Shown here piece after piece: positions 17,360-26,392 of a stretch of DNA of 64,000 nt. Positions within the stretch are counted from its first letter, which is position 1. Each line of letters starts with the position of its first letter. The stretch spans positions 124,001-188,000 of the forward strand of contig JANRDC010000004.1 of the NCBI GenBank assembly GCA_030726725.1, written 5' to 3'. Source of the DNA: Flavobacteriaceae bacterium. Its GTDB lineage: Bacteria > Bacteroidota > Bacteroidia > Flavobacteriales > Flavobacteriaceae. Under the pieces are notes generated by a model that was not told where the DNA came from, made no database searches, and was given only the letters and a program-made list of their open reading frames with translations. Made by a program: the position numbers and the translations under genes.

Positions 17360-19885
17360 ATGAATAAACTAAGCGCTTTGTGGATGCTGTTCTTGATTGC
17401 ATCAATCAGCTGGGCACAAAACCCAAACCCCAAAACAGTAACCCTCAAAGGCCGTGTGCTCGAACAAAGCAGTGATTTACCGCTAGAATACGCGACCTAT
17501 ATACTTCAAAAAAGCGCTGATCAAAGCATGGTGACCGGAGGAATTACCGACGATCAAGGACGTTTCCAACTAGATATCCCTGCAGGAAATTACGATGTGG
17601 TCTTTGAATTTATTTCATATACCACAGTGCGCTTGACGAATCAAAATTACGCGCAAAATACAGACCTAGGTGATGTGCGCATGTCTGCAGATGTATCACA
17701 ACTCGATGAGGTTGAATTGATTGCAGAACGAAGCACCGTCGAACTCAGACTGGACAAAAAAATCTATAACGTTGGAAAAGACATGACCGTCAAAGGAGGT
17801 TCTGTCACCGATGTTTTGGATAATGTACCCTCAGTTTCTGTTGATGTAGAAGGGGGAATTTCGCTGCGCGGAAATGAGAGCGTGCGTATTCTCATCAACG
17901 GAAAACCTTCCGCCCTATCCGGTTTGAGCAATGATGCACTGCGCTTATTGCCCGCGGAAGCAATCGAAAAAGTAGAGGTAATCACCAATCCTTCCTCCAG
18001 GTACGATGCCGAGGGAACCGCAGGAATTATCAATATTATTTTGAGACAAAACAAAACCACAGGTATCAATGGCACAACCAACCTCACCTTAGGAGATCCA
18101 AAAAACGAAGCTGGAAGTTTGGGCTTAAACCTGCGTCAGAATAAGTTTAATCTTTTTTCAAATTGGACCTACCGCAACCAGGAAGGGCCTGGAAATTCAC
18201 TTTATGACCAGATTAACTACAACGATGATGGGAGTATTCGCGGATATCAAAATGAAGACAGAACCAATGTGCGGGCGGGGAGCAATGCCAACGCCAATGT
18301 AGGTGTTGAATATTTTATCAATCCTACGACCAGCATCACCAATTCAACTGTGTTTGGGTATTCCGAAGGGGATAATACTACAGATATAGATTTTGTCAAC
18401 TCAGATCCAAATGGTTTGCCTTTAGTGCGCAGGGTGCGCAATACCCTCCAATTGGAACAACAAAGGCAATTTGAATATTCGTTTAACCTGACCAAAAAGT
18501 TTGAGAAACCCGGCCATGAACTGCTGGTAGACTATCAGTACTCGGAGTCCGAAGGATCTGATGACTCAGTGATTGAAGAAACCTTGATCAGTGCGACTGC
18601 CGCTGATGTGCCTACAGAAAAAACAGTTAATCAGGAAGATCAAAGAAGAGCGTTGTATCAGTTTAATTATGTACTCCCTATGGGCAAAGACAACCAGTCT
18701 CAATTTGAATTGGGATACCGCGGAGGATACATCAATCAAACGACCACATTTATCGCGGGAAGTTTTGATCCATTTGGGGCGTTTGTCAACAATGAAAATT
18801 TCTCCAACACGCTGGAATACCGCGAGTGGATTCAAGCAGCCTATACCCAATTGGGCACCAAATGGGATCGATTCAACTTTTTGGGGGGATTGCGCATGGA
18901 GCATACTGATATCGATATAAACCTGGTGGAGACAAGCGATTTAAACACCAAACAATACACCAATTGGTTTCCCTCGGTGTTTTTGGGATACTCACTCAAT
19001 GATGAAGACCAAATCACCTTGAGTTACAGCAAGAGATTGAGAAGACCTTGGTCTCGATTTATCAATCCATTCCCTTCTAGGTCGAGCAACACCAACTTGT
19101 TCCAAGGTAATCCAGACCTAGATCCTACCTTTACGGACGCCTATGATTTGGGCATGATCAACCAACGAGAAAAATTCACATTCAACACCTCTGTTTATTA
19201 CAACAGAAGTACTGGAGTATTTCAATTTGTCACTCAAGAAACCGGAGAACTGATCGAAATTGAAAATCCAAACGACCCCAGCACCCCTATTTTAGTACCT
19301 GTTCAGCTGAGACAACCCATTAACTTGTCCACAGAAGACAGATATGGGTTTGAATTTAACACAACGTTTACCCCTGTGCGCAGTTGGCGTTTTTCTTGGG
19401 GCATCAATTTGTTTCAACGGTCATTGGTCGGTAGCTACACCTATATCAATAGCTTAAACCAGTCGATTACTCAGGTGTTTGACAACGATAACTTTAGTTG
19501 GCAGACCAATATGAGTGCAAAAATTGTACTGCCTAAGGACATCAATTTTCAAACCAATATTCGCTATCAAGGGAGAAGCGAAGATGCTCAATCCATCAAC
19601 AGAGGGATCGCTTCTGCTAACCTGGCCATGAGCAAAGAAATACTCAACAAAAAAGGAACACTTGCGCTCAATGTGAGCGATTTGTTCAACTCGAGAAAAA
19701 GAATCAGCGACACCAGAACACTCAATGTGCAAACGTACAGCGAGAATCAGTGGAGACAACGCCAAGTGAATTTAAACTTCACTTATCGATTTAATCAATC
19801 GCTAAAAGATCAACGCGGTCGAGGAAGAAATGGGGGTTACGGCGATGGACAGGGAGGAGATATGGATATGGAGTTTGGCGGATAA
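17360..19885 (+). CDS. TonB-dependent receptor-like outer-membrane beta-barrel protein
   Basis: An 841-residue outer-membrane protein. Signal peptide (MNKLSALWMLFLIASISWAQ), a CarboxypepD_reg-like domain at about 27-110 (VTLKGRVLEQSSDLPLEYAT), a plug domain at about 120-235 (DVLDNVPSVSVDVEGGISL, RILINGKPSAL, EAIEKVEVITNPSSRYDAEG) and a C-terminal barrel of the OMP_b-brl_3 type ending in VNLNFTYRFNQSLK. A Gly-rich tail (GRGRNGGYGDGQGGD) follows the last strand and is unusual. The ligand is not predictable; no SusD partner is nearby. It directly abuts the small secreted gene upstream and is followed by a strong bidirectional terminator. Confidence 0.85.
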   Translation: MNKLSALWMLFLIASISWAQNPNPKTVTLKGRVLEQSSDLPLEYATYILQKSADQSMVTGGITDDQGRFQLDIPAGNYDVVFEFISYTTVRLTNQNYAQNTDLGDVRMSADVSQLDEVELIAERSTVELRLDKKIYNVGKDMTVKGGSVTDVLDNVPSVSVDVEGGISLRGNESVRILINGKPSALSGLSNDALRLLPAEAIEKVEVITNPSSRYDAEGTAGIINIILRQNKTTGINGTTNLTLGDPKNEAGSLGLNLRQNKFNLFSNWTYRNQEGPGNSLYDQINYNDDGSIRGYQNEDRTNVRAGSNANANVGVEYFINPTTSITNSTVFGYSEGDNTTDIDFVNSDPNGLPLVRRVRNTLQLEQQRQFEYSFNLTKKFEKPGHELLVDYQYSESEGSDDSVIEETLISATAADVPTEKTVNQEDQRRALYQFNYVLPMGKDNQSQFELGYRGGYINQTTTFIAGSFDPFGAFVNNENFSNTLEYREWIQAAYTQLGTKWDRFNFLGGLRMEHTDIDINLVETSDLNTKQYTNWFPSVFLGYSLNDEDQITLSYSKRLRRPWSRFINPFPSRSSNTNLFQGNPDLDPTFTDAYDLGMINQREKFTFNTSVYYNRSTGVFQFVTQETGELIEIENPNDPSTPILVPVQLRQPINLSTEDRYGFEFNTTFTPVRSWRFSWGINLFQRSLVGSYTYINSLNQSITQVFDNDNFSWQTNMSAKIVLPKDINFQTNIRYQGRSEDAQSINRGIASANLAMSKEILNKKGTLALNVSDLFNSRKRISDTRTLNVQTYSENQWRQRQVNLNFTYRFNQSLKDQRGRGRNGGYGDGQGGDMDMEFGG

Positions 19886-19901
19886 ACCGTGAGCTCTACG
19901 C

Positions 19902-19930
19902 AAAAAGGCGCCCAATGGGCGCCTTTTTTT
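19902..19930. terminator. Bidirectional hairpin terminator
   Basis: Perfect 7-bp stem GGCGCCC-AAT-GGGCGCC (19907-19923) flanked by five A on the left and seven T on the right. It separates the plus-strand receptor gene from the convergent 56-aa gene and can serve both strands. The same 17-nt stem-loop recurs at 45990-46006. Confidence 0.88.
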
Positions 19931-19948
19931 GTGGTTATGATGCGTGCA

Positions 19949-20119
19949 TTAAGACTGTTTAGCCTTCTTAGCTGCTTTGATTTCTTTCAGACGTTCAATC
20001 AATGAACCGCCAATCCAATAAGGCACTACAAATGTGATCAAAAATATCATCAACCAAAATCCTATAGTGACAATGGTGAGGAATGCGATAAAGCCAAGGT
20101 ATTGATCGAACTGGAACAT
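19949..20119 (-). CDS. Small single-span membrane protein, unknown function
   Basis: A 56-residue protein: MFQFDQYLGFIAFL followed by one long hydrophobic segment (TIVTIGFWLMIFLITFVVPYW) and a short basic cytoplasmic tail (GGSLIERLKEIKAAKKAKQS). The start at 20119 is chosen because a TATATTTG promoter box with a TTG 21 nt further up lies at 20139-20146, inside the longer open frame. I do not recognise a family. It is monocistronic between two convergent/divergent neighbours. Confidence 0.6.
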   Translation of the reverse strand: MFQFDQYLGFIAFLTIVTIGFWLMIFLITFVVPYWIGGSLIERLKEIKAAKKAKQS

Positions 20120-20138
20120 AGTCAAATATTTACTGCTA

Positions 20139-20146
20139 CAAATATA
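20139..20146 (-). promoter_or_regulatory. Promoter of the 56-aa membrane protein (TATATTTG)
   Basis: Minus strand TTG-N21-TATATTTG, matching the Bacteroidota -33/-7 consensus; about 20 nt before the ATG at 20119. Confidence 0.6.
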
Positions 20147-20209
20147 GTTTAGATTCTTGGTCACTCACAAATCCAATCTAAAAAAAATAGAACTTTTTGG
20201 TCAATCCCC

Positions 20210-20217
20210 TACCTTTG
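20210..20217 (+). promoter_or_regulatory. Promoter of fumC (TACCTTTG)
   Basis: TACCTTTG is a perfect TAnnTTTG box 23 nt upstream of the fumC ATG at 20241. No correctly spaced -33 TTG is evident. Confidence 0.55.
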
Positions 20218-20240
20218 TGTTCACCAATTTAATCACCACC

Positions 20241-21641
20241 ATGAAATACAGAATTGAAAAAGATACCATGGGACCTGTTGAGGTGCCCAACGACGTTTAT
20301 TGGGGTGCCCAAACAGAACGTTCTAGAAACAACTTTAAAATTGGTCCTTCGGCCTCCATGCCACAGGATATTATTTACGGATTTGCCTACCTCAAAAAAG
20401 CGGCAGCTTATGCCAACTGTGATTTAGGAGTGTTGGATGTCGCCAAAAGAGACCTGATTGCTCAGGTATGTGACGAAATACTCACTGGATCTTTGGATGA
20501 TCAGTTCCCCTTAGTGATCTGGCAGACTGGATCTGGAACCCAAAGCAACATGAATGTCAATGAAGTCATTGCGCACAGAGCACAAGTACTGGCTGGAAAA
20601 ACAATCGGTGAAGGCGAAAAAGTGATTCAACCCAATGACGACGTCAATAAGTCTCAATCTTCCAATGATACTTTCCCTACCGGCATGCACATTGCTGCTT
20701 ACAAGAAAGTGGTTGAAGTGACACTTCCCGGTGTGCAACAACTCAGAAATACATTGGCGGCAAAAGCTGCTGAATTTAAAGATGTGGTCAAGATTGGACG
20801 CACCCACTTAATGGATGCTACACCACTCACTTTGGGACAAGAGTTTTCAGGCTATGTAGCCCAATTGGACCACGGCATGAACGCTTTGCGCAACACCTTG
20901 TCTCACTTAAGTGAGCTGGCTTTGGGTGGAACTGCTGTCGGCACTGGATTAAACACCCCTCAAGGTTACGATGTGTTGGTCGCCCAGTATATCGCTCAAT
21001 TTACGGGACATCCCTTTGTCACAGCCCCCAATAAATTTGAAGCATTGGCCGCTCATGACGCGCTGGTTGAAAGCCATGGAGCCTTAAAGCAACTAGCCGT
21101 ATCCCTGAATAAAATCGCCCACGACATCAGAATGATGGCTTCAGGTCCGCGTTCGGGTATTGGGGAGTTAATCATTCCGGCCAATGAGCCCGGAAGTTCC
21201 ATCATGCCTGGAAAAGTTAATCCAACCCAAGCTGAGGCATTGACCATGGTTTGTGCACAAGTCATCGGAAATGATGTAGCGATTACTTTTGGAGGTGCTC
21301 AAGGACACTTTGAACTCAATGTGTTCAAACCCATGATGGCAGCCAATTTTTTACAGTCTGCCCAATTACTGGGAGAAGCTTGTGTCAGCTTTGACGAGCA
21401 CTGCGCCCAAGGTATTGAGCCCAATACCCCTGTAATCAATCAATTGCTCAACAATTCATTGATGTTGGTCACTGCGCTCAACCCAAAAATCGGCTATTAC
21501 AAAGCAGCTGAAATTGCCAATGCTGCCCACCAAAACGGAACCACCCTGAAACAGGAAGCCGTTCGATTGGGCTATGTCACTGAACAGGAGTACGATCAGT
21601 GGGTCAATCCTGCTGATATGATCGGAAGTCTAAAAGACTAA
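20241..21641 (+). CDS. fumC: Fumarate hydratase class II
   Basis: A 466-residue enzyme interconverting fumarate and L-malate in the TCA cycle; class II (iron-independent, homotetrameric). It begins [28 protein letters not shown], as in FumC, and has [14 protein letters not shown], the TSSNDTFPT-like segment [24 protein letters not shown] with the catalytic histidine, and the superfamily signature [11 protein letters not shown] with the catalytic serine loop. The ATG at 20241 follows a TACCTTTG promoter; the longer frame to 20157 would include the promoter. Argininosuccinate lyase and aspartase are relatives, but motif order and length fit FumC. Confidence 0.95.
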   Translation: MKYRIEKDTMGPVEVPNDVYWGAQTERSRNNFKIGPSASMPQDIIYGFAYLKKAAAYANCDLGVLDVAKRDLIAQVCDEILTGSLDDQFPLVIWQTGSGTQSNMNVNEVIAHRAQVLAGKTIGEGEKVIQPNDDVNKSQSSNDTFPTGMHIAAYKKVVEVTLPGVQQLRNTLAAKAAEFKDVVKIGRTHLMDATPLTLGQEFSGYVAQLDHGMNALRNTLSHLSELALGGTAVGTGLNTPQGYDVLVAQYIAQFTGHPFVTAPNKFEALAAHDALVESHGALKQLAVSLNKIAHDIRMMASGPRSGIGELIIPANEPGSSIMPGKVNPTQAEALTMVCAQVIGNDVAITFGGAQGHFELNVFKPMMAANFLQSAQLLGEACVSFDEHCAQGIEPNTPVINQLLNNSLMLVTALNPKIGYYKAAEIANAAHQNGTTLKQEAVRLGYVTEQEYDQWVNPADMIGSLKD

Positions 21642-21650
21642 AACACCTAC

Positions 21651-21690
21651 AAAAAAAGAGGGGCCCGAGTAAACTCGGGCCCCTCTTTTT
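21651..21690. terminator. Bidirectional hairpin terminator after fumC
   Basis: A perfect 13-bp stem GAGGGGCCCGAGT / ACTCGGGCCCCTC with AA loop (21658-21685), flanked by an A tract and a T tract. It lies between convergent fumC and the coiled-coil membrane protein gene and can terminate both. Confidence 0.92.
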
Positions 21691-21707
21691 ATATAAATAA
21701 CAATCGC

Positions 21708-22580
21708 TTATTTTAAAGCAACTGTTGAAGTAGACAACAAGCGCAGTTGATCGTCATATACGTTAACCGTGTATGAACCCGCAGTAAACTTAGCTCCTTT
21801 GATGTAATCGCAAACATCAATGGACTGGTTTTCATACAAGAATGTAGTTGACTTGCTGTACGCCAAAACAGTGGAACCTACAGTAGCAGACTCTCCTCCG
21901 CCGATCAAAGCACCTGAAGGATTCTTTACCTCGATGTAGAAAGTTCTGTTTCCAGAAGCTGCAATAGCATTTTCAGCCACGTTGTAGCACACTTGGAATG
22001 CATCAACTGGGTTAGCGCGTTTGCGTGTAACAAAAGAACCGTTAGACTTTTCTTTAACACCTGCAATCTGAACAGAAGTAAGCACCAAAGCAGAACCTTT
22101 TTCAACGGTTGCGCTCAGGTCGTTATTTTTGCTGACCAATTCTTTGTTTACCGTAGTTTGAACCTCAAGAGCGGCATAAGTTTCATCGCGTTCTTTAGTC
22201 AATTGGGCATTAGCTGCTTCCAACTCTGCAATGCGATTTTTCAAAGCATCACTTTGTTTTTGTAAGCTGTAAAAACGGGCTCTAAACTTGCTCAAAGTAG
22301 CGATGTCTGCATTAAGTCCACTGATAGAATCTAAAAACTGAGCAACTTCTGCTTTAGCAGCCGTTAAAGCCTGGTTCACTTCTTCGTTTTGCGTAACTAC
22401 CCCGTCGTACTCAGCCTGTAATTGAGTAAGATCTTGAATCACTAACTCTTTTTCCTGAGTCAGGGCAGCTTCTGTGTTTTGTTTCATCACAAAAAGTGCG
22501 ATGGCTAATACAGCAGTGATGGCTAATAACACCGATAAAATCGCTACTGATTTCTTTGAATTGTTTTCTGGTTGTGACAT
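21708..22580 (-). CDS. Membrane-anchored coiled-coil protein, unknown function
   Basis: A 290-residue protein with one N-terminal membrane anchor (SVAILSVLLAITAVLAIALFV, residues 11-31), a long coiled coil at about 35-160 (heptad-rich ELVIQDLTQLQAEYDGV, RIAELEAANAQLTKERDE), and a C-terminal beta-rich domain (about 165-290; QVCYNVAENAIAASG, GSYTVNVYDDQLRLLSTS). The topology suggests a periplasmic domain held away from the inner membrane. I do not recognise a named family with a known function. A TAGTTTTG promoter box lies about 53 bp upstream, and a shared terminator lies downstream. Confidence 0.65.
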   Translation of the reverse strand: MSQPENNSKKSVAILSVLLAITAVLAIALFVMKQNTEAALTQEKELVIQDLTQLQAEYDGVVTQNEEVNQALTAAKAEVAQFLDSISGLNADIATLSKFRARFYSLQKQSDALKNRIAELEAANAQLTKERDETYAALEVQTTVNKELVSKNNDLSATVEKGSALVLTSVQIAGVKEKSNGSFVTRKRANPVDAFQVCYNVAENAIAASGNRTFYIEVKNPSGALIGGGESATVGSTVLAYSKSTTFLYENQSIDVCDYIKGAKFTAGSYTVNVYDDQLRLLSTSTVALK

Positions 22581-22633
22581 AATGAGTAATTGGTGGTTAA
22601 GATTTAAAAGGAACTTTTCCCTTAAAAACGAGG

Positions 22634-22641
22634 CAAAACTA
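22634..22641 (-). promoter_or_regulatory. -7 box (TAGTTTTG) of the coiled-coil protein gene
   Basis: TAGTTTTG on the minus strand fits TAnnTTTG and would give a leader of about 48 nt. No -33 TTG at the usual distance. Confidence 0.45.
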
Positions 22642-22699
22642 AGATTTTATACCCTAAATTCCTATATTTTTATAAGTGAACTGACTAACTATCAACGAT

Positions 22700-23461
22700 A
22701 TGACACATTTTAGGTGGATTAAGTATGGATTTCAAACACTTACTGGATTGTTAATGACCACTTTAAGTGTACAGGGTCAAACCTCGTGGTCGCTGGGCAA
22801 CAGTGAAGTTCGGGTAGTCGAGCACGCTTCATTTTCACTTTTTTGGCAAGAAAAGTCCGTATTGGTGGATCCAGTAGGCGACCCAAGTTTGTATCCCCAT
22901 AACCCCCATTTAATCTTAATCACGGATGTGCATGGTGATCATTTTCAAACAGAAACGCTCTCCGGGGTGGTGGGTGTAAATACGTCCATATTGGCCCCAA
23001 AAGCAGTTTTTGATCAGATGCCCCCAGACTTACAATCCATCACAAAAACCATTTCAAATGGCCAATCCACCCAGATGTTCGGGCTGGAAATAAGCGCCAT
23101 ACCCATGTATAACCTGCGTCCAGAGGCACTCAGCTTTCATCCCAAAGGACGCGGCAATGGTTATATACTGACTATGGATGGAAAACGTTGGTATATTTCT
23201 GGGGATACCGAAGACATCCCTGAGATGAGACAGCTCAGAAACATCGATGTAGCACTTTTGTGTATGAACCTGCCATACACCATGACTGTCGAGTCAGCAT
23301 CTAGTGCCATTAAAGAATTCAAACCTCGCCATGTATTGCCCTACCACTATAGAGGCAAGCCCCAATGGGAGGATCCAAAAAAAATTGCGGGCCTTGTTCA
23401 AGACCCGCAAATTCAAATAATTCTTTTGGATTGGTACCCTAAAAATCAGCCTATCGAGTGA
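22700..23461 (+). CDS. Exported MBL-fold metal-dependent hydrolase
   Basis: A 253-residue metallo-beta-lactamase-superfamily protein. A signal peptide-like N-terminus (about residues 1-27, ending SVQGQ) is followed by the fold: VVEHASFSLFWQEKSVLVDP, the metal-binding motif TDVHGDHF (HxxxDH-type, with the first His and the Asp-His pair), the mid-region YISGDTED carrying the conserved aspartate, and VLPYHYRG with the last histidine. The pattern is closest to the UlaG/UPF0173-like branch of hydrolases; the substrate is unknown. The last 11 bp overlap the convergent ettA gene, and the ettA terminator hairpin lies within its final codons. Confidence 0.75.
   Translation: MTHFRWIKYGFQTLTGLLMTTLSVQGQTSWSLGNSEVRVVEHASFSLFWQEKSVLVDPVGDPSLYPHNPHLILITDVHGDHFQTETLSGVVGVNTSILAPKAVFDQMPPDLQSITKTISNGQSTQMFGLEISAIPMYNLRPEALSFHPKGRGNGYILTMDGKRWYISGDTEDIPEMRQLRNIDVALLCMNLPYTMTVESASSAIKEFKPRHVLPYHYRGKPQWEDPKKIAGLVQDPQIQIILLDWYPKNQPIE
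23377..23408 (-). terminator. ettA terminator embedded in the neighbouring gene
   Basis: On the minus strand, GCGGGTCTTG / CAAGGCCCGC (10 bp with one mismatch, AA loop) is followed by AA and eight T. It lies about 45 bp after the ettA stop, entirely within the 3' coding end of the convergent MBL-fold gene. Confidence 0.75.
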
Positions 23462-25142
23462 GTTTTTTGTACTTGATACGGGTAGGCATCACATCGGCCC
23501 CCAGTCTCTTGCGTTTATTTTCCTCGTAATCGGAAAACGACCCCTCAAAAAAGTAGACGGATGAATTGCCTTCAAAGGCCAATATATGGGTGCAAATTCT
23601 GTCTAAAAACCATCGGTCGTGAGAAATAACCACCGCACAACCTGCGAAATTCTCCAGACCTTCTTCCAATGCCCGTAAGGTATTCACATCTAAATCGTTG
23701 GTAGGCTCATCCAACAACAAAACATTGCCCTCTTCCTTTAAGGTCATCGCCAGATGTAAGCGGTTGCGTTCTCCACCGGAGAGCGTGCTCACTTTTTTGT
23801 TTTGATCGGAACCAGAAAAATTAAATCTGCTCAGGTATGCTCTAGAATTAACCTGTTTACCGCCCATCATGATCAACTCTTGACTGTCGCTAAAATTTTC
23901 CCAGATCGTTTTATTGGGGTCTATGTTGCTGTGGTTTTGATCTACATAGGCGATCTTGGCGGTTTCACCTACCTCAAAGCTACCAGTGTCGGGAGTTTCT
24001 TCTCCCATAACCATTCTAAATACAGTGGTTTTACCAGCTCCATTGGGGCCGATCACGCCAACAATTCCCGCTTGTGGTAAGGTAAAATTCAAAGACTCAT
24101 ACAAGAGTTTATCCCCGTAGCTTTTGCTAATTTCCGAAGCATTGAGGACTTGTGTACCCAACCTAGGTCCATTGGGAATGTAGATCTCCAATTGTTCGTC
24201 CAGCTGTTTTTGGTCTTGGTTCAACAATTTATCGTAGTTCTGCAGACGTGCCTTCTGTTTGGTTTGGCGTCCCTTAGGACCTTGTCGGACCCACTCCAAT
24301 TCTCGCTCTAAAGTTTTTTGGCGTTTGGAGGCTGTTTTGCTCTCTTGGGCTAGTCTTTTGGATTTTTGGTCCAGCCAGCTCGAATAATTTCCTTTCCAAG
24401 GAATACCCTCTCCCCGGTCCAATTCCAAAATCCAACCCGCCACATTGTCCAAGAAATAACGGTCGTGGGTCACCGCGATTACGGTGCCTTTATAGGCTGA
24501 TAAATGGTGCTCTAGCCAGTGAACTGATTCGGCATCCAAGTGGTTGGTCGGTTCATCCAACAAAAGAATTTCTGGCTCTTGCAGCAACAATCTACACAAG
24601 GCCACCCTCCTTTTTTCTCCACCGGAAAGCACCCCGATTTTTTGATCTGGGTCGGGGGTGCGCAAAGCATCCATGGCTATTTCGAGCTTAGTGTCTAAAT
24701 CCCAAGCGTTGCTCGCATCGATTTGATCTTGAAGCAAAGCTTGTCGATCCATTAATTTTTGCATTTTATCAGCGTCTTCATAGTACTCAGGAAGACCGAA
24801 TAGATCATTGATTTTGTTGTATTCCTCCAACAAAGCAACCGTCTCAGCTGCGCCTTCTTTGACCACTTCCAGTACCGTTTTATCAGGATCTAATAAGGGT
24901 TCTTGTGGCAAATAACCCACCCGATAACCGGGAGAAAAAACCACATCTCCTTGGTAATCTTTGTCCACACCTGCAATGATTTTGAGCAGCGTAGATTTTC
25001 CGGAGCCGTTTAAACCTAAAATACCGATTTTGGCACCGTAGAAAAAACTCAAATAAATGTTTTTAAGCACTGGGGTTTGGGCACTCTTATAGGTCTTGGT
25101 GACCCCTGACATCGAAAAAATAACTTTCTTATCGTCTGACAT
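23451..25142 (-). CDS. ettA: Energy-dependent translational throttle protein EttA (ABC-F)
   Basis: A 563-residue soluble ABC-F ATPase that binds the ribosomal E site and gates elongation according to ATP/ADP ratio. Two ABC domains: Walker A GLNGSGKST and GPNGAGKTT, signatures LSGGEKRRVAL and LSGGERNRLHL, Walker B LLLDEPTNHLD and LLLDEPTNDLD. The linker between domains contains LEWVRQGPKGRQTKQKARL, the P-site tRNA interaction region diagnostic of EttA, and the first domain has the EttA arm insertion (about residues 90-135). No membrane segments. ATG 25142 is chosen over the TTG at 25148. A 58-aa membrane protein gene lies 17 bp upstream, probably in the same operon. Confidence 0.93.
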   Translation of the reverse strand: MSDDKKVIFSMSGVTKTYKSAQTPVLKNIYLSFFYGAKIGILGLNGSGKSTLLKIIAGVDKDYQGDVVFSPGYRVGYLPQEPLLDPDKTVLEVVKEGAAETVALLEEYNKINDLFGLPEYYEDADKMQKLMDRQALLQDQIDASNAWDLDTKLEIAMDALRTPDPDQKIGVLSGGEKRRVALCRLLLQEPEILLLDEPTNHLDAESVHWLEHHLSAYKGTVIAVTHDRYFLDNVAGWILELDRGEGIPWKGNYSSWLDQKSKRLAQESKTASKRQKTLERELEWVRQGPKGRQTKQKARLQNYDKLLNQDQKQLDEQLEIYIPNGPRLGTQVLNASEISKSYGDKLLYESLNFTLPQAGIVGVIGPNGAGKTTVFRMVMGEETPDTGSFEVGETAKIAYVDQNHSNIDPNKTIWENFSDSQELIMMGGKQVNSRAYLSRFNFSGSDQNKKVSTLSGGERNRLHLAMTLKEEGNVLLLDEPTNDLDVNTLRALEEGLENFAGCAVVISHDRWFLDRICTHILAFEGNSSVYFFEGSFSDYEENKRKRLGADVMPTRIKYKKLTR

Positions 25143-25159
25143 ATTCAAAAAATAGTTGG

Positions 25160-25336
25160 TTAAACCCTTCCTTTTAGTGCATTAAATACCCATGCGATGG
25201 CAAAAAATCCCAAACCAACTGCGGCAAATCCCCACCCAGCGACATCATCGTACTTAAATGCGCCCAATCCGATGAGCAATAATCCCATCGCGATCATGAT
25301 TAATGTAGCATAACCCAAAACGGTATTCTTGTCCAT
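25160..25336 (-). CDS. Small two-span membrane protein (58 aa), conserved in Flavobacteriia
   Basis: An open frame too short for standard ORF listings. It starts MDKNTVLGYATLIMIAMGLL, continues with the hydrophobic LIGLGAF, a short polar turn KYDDVAGWG, a second membrane segment FAAVGLGFFAIAWVF, and ends NALKGRV before TAA. The layout (two helices with KYDDVAGWG in between) resembles the small family called CAL67264 membrane proteins in NCBI annotation, by memory, with moderate confidence. Function unknown. It lies 17 bp upstream of ettA on the same strand and probably shares its transcript. Confidence 0.75.
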   Translation of the reverse strand: MDKNTVLGYATLIMIAMGLLLIGLGAFKYDDVAGWGFAAVGLGFFAIAWVFNALKGRV

Positions 25337-25375
25337 AATTTTATCTATTTAGCGTCCAAATATCGCTATTTTTTT

Positions 25376-26377
25376 TCAGGTCCCCGATGAATTTGCAGAT
25401 TCTGCAACATCCGCCAACAAACTGTTGAGCTCCCAACTGTTTTGATGACTCCAAAGCAAACTTTCCAGCCTGCCTTGGCTGATACATTGAATCACTTCCC
25501 TGATTTCATAAGTATACCCTTTGCCATCGAGTTGAAACACCTCAGTTTCGATTCCTCGTTCAGGTGTTTGCAGGGTGAGGCGATCCGTTTCATGCCATCT
25601 GGGATGCAACAAAACACTGCCCGAAGTACCGCCTACTTGGGCGGTCATGGCTGAAAAAGTGGCAAAACTGGACAGAAGCTGAGCGGTTGCCTCTGGGTAT
25701 AAAAAATCAATGCGCAACTGAGCGTCAACACCCGTACGGGCGAGTGTCTGAGCGACCACCATGGAGGTAGGCATACCCAAAAGTTGATAGGCCCAAAAAA
25801 TGGGATATATCCCGATATCCCATAGAGAACCGCCCCCTAATTCAGGGTTGAGCAGCCTGGAATCGGGATCGCGGTCCAGCGCAAAAAAACCAAAATCCGC
25901 TTGCACATAACTCAGTTTACCCAAATGACCTTCTTGGGCATAATCAATCGCTTTTTGAACAGCTGGATTAAATCTGGACCATAAAGCCTCCATAAAAAAC
26001 AACCCCTTTTCACGGGCCAATCCAGTGACTTGTTTCACTTCTTCAGGCGTCATGGCCATTGGTTTTTCACAGAGCACATGTTTCCCAGCCGCTAGTGCCT
26101 TTAAAGACCACTCTACGTGGCTGGTATGGGGTGTGGCGATATACACGACAGACACTTCTTCCAGGGCCAACAAAGCTTCATAGCTGTCACATGCCGTGAC
26201 TGGCGTTTGTCCATCCTCAGCATACTGCTGGGCAAACGCATCCGCTTTTTCTCGACTTCGTGAACCGACTGCAACCAGGCGTGCTTCAGGCACTAAAGCC
26301 AAGTCACGGACAAATGAATGCGCGATCTTTCCCAATCCAATGATGCCCCATCCCAGGGGCTTTTGTGCTGTGTACAT
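25376..26377 (-). CDS. Gfo/Idh/MocA family NAD(P)-dependent oxidoreductase
   Basis: A 333-residue cytoplasmic enzyme. N-terminal Rossmann fold GWGIIGLGKIAHSF (residues 10-23) and VAVGSRSREKADAF, then YIATPHTSHVEWSLKALA and the catalytic lysine motif HVLCEKPMAMT near residue 100. The C-terminal alpha/beta domain includes GGGSLWDIGIYPIFW with the second conserved Asp/His-type region. The family oxidises sugars, inositols or dihydrodiols; the DIGIYPIFWA segment is similar to dihydrodiol dehydrogenase/trans-1,2-dihydrobenzene dehydrogenase-like members, but specificity is unknown. ATG 26377 is chosen; TTG 26395 belongs to the TATTTTTG promoter box. Confidence 0.83.
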   Translation of the reverse strand: MYTAQKPLGWGIIGLGKIAHSFVRDLALVPEARLVAVGSRSREKADAFAQQYAEDGQTPVTACDSYEALLALEEVSVVYIATPHTSHVEWSLKALAAGKHVLCEKPMAMTPEEVKQVTGLAREKGLFFMEALWSRFNPAVQKAIDYAQEGHLGKLSYVQADFGFFALDRDPDSRLLNPELGGGSLWDIGIYPIFWAYQLLGMPTSMVVAQTLARTGVDAQLRIDFLYPEATAQLLSSFATFSAMTAQVGGTSGSVLLHPRWHETDRLTLQTPERGIETEVFQLDGKGYTYEIREVIQCISQGRLESLLWSHQNSWELNSLLADVAESANSSGT

Positions 26378-26392
26378 AGGGGCGGTTTGGTT

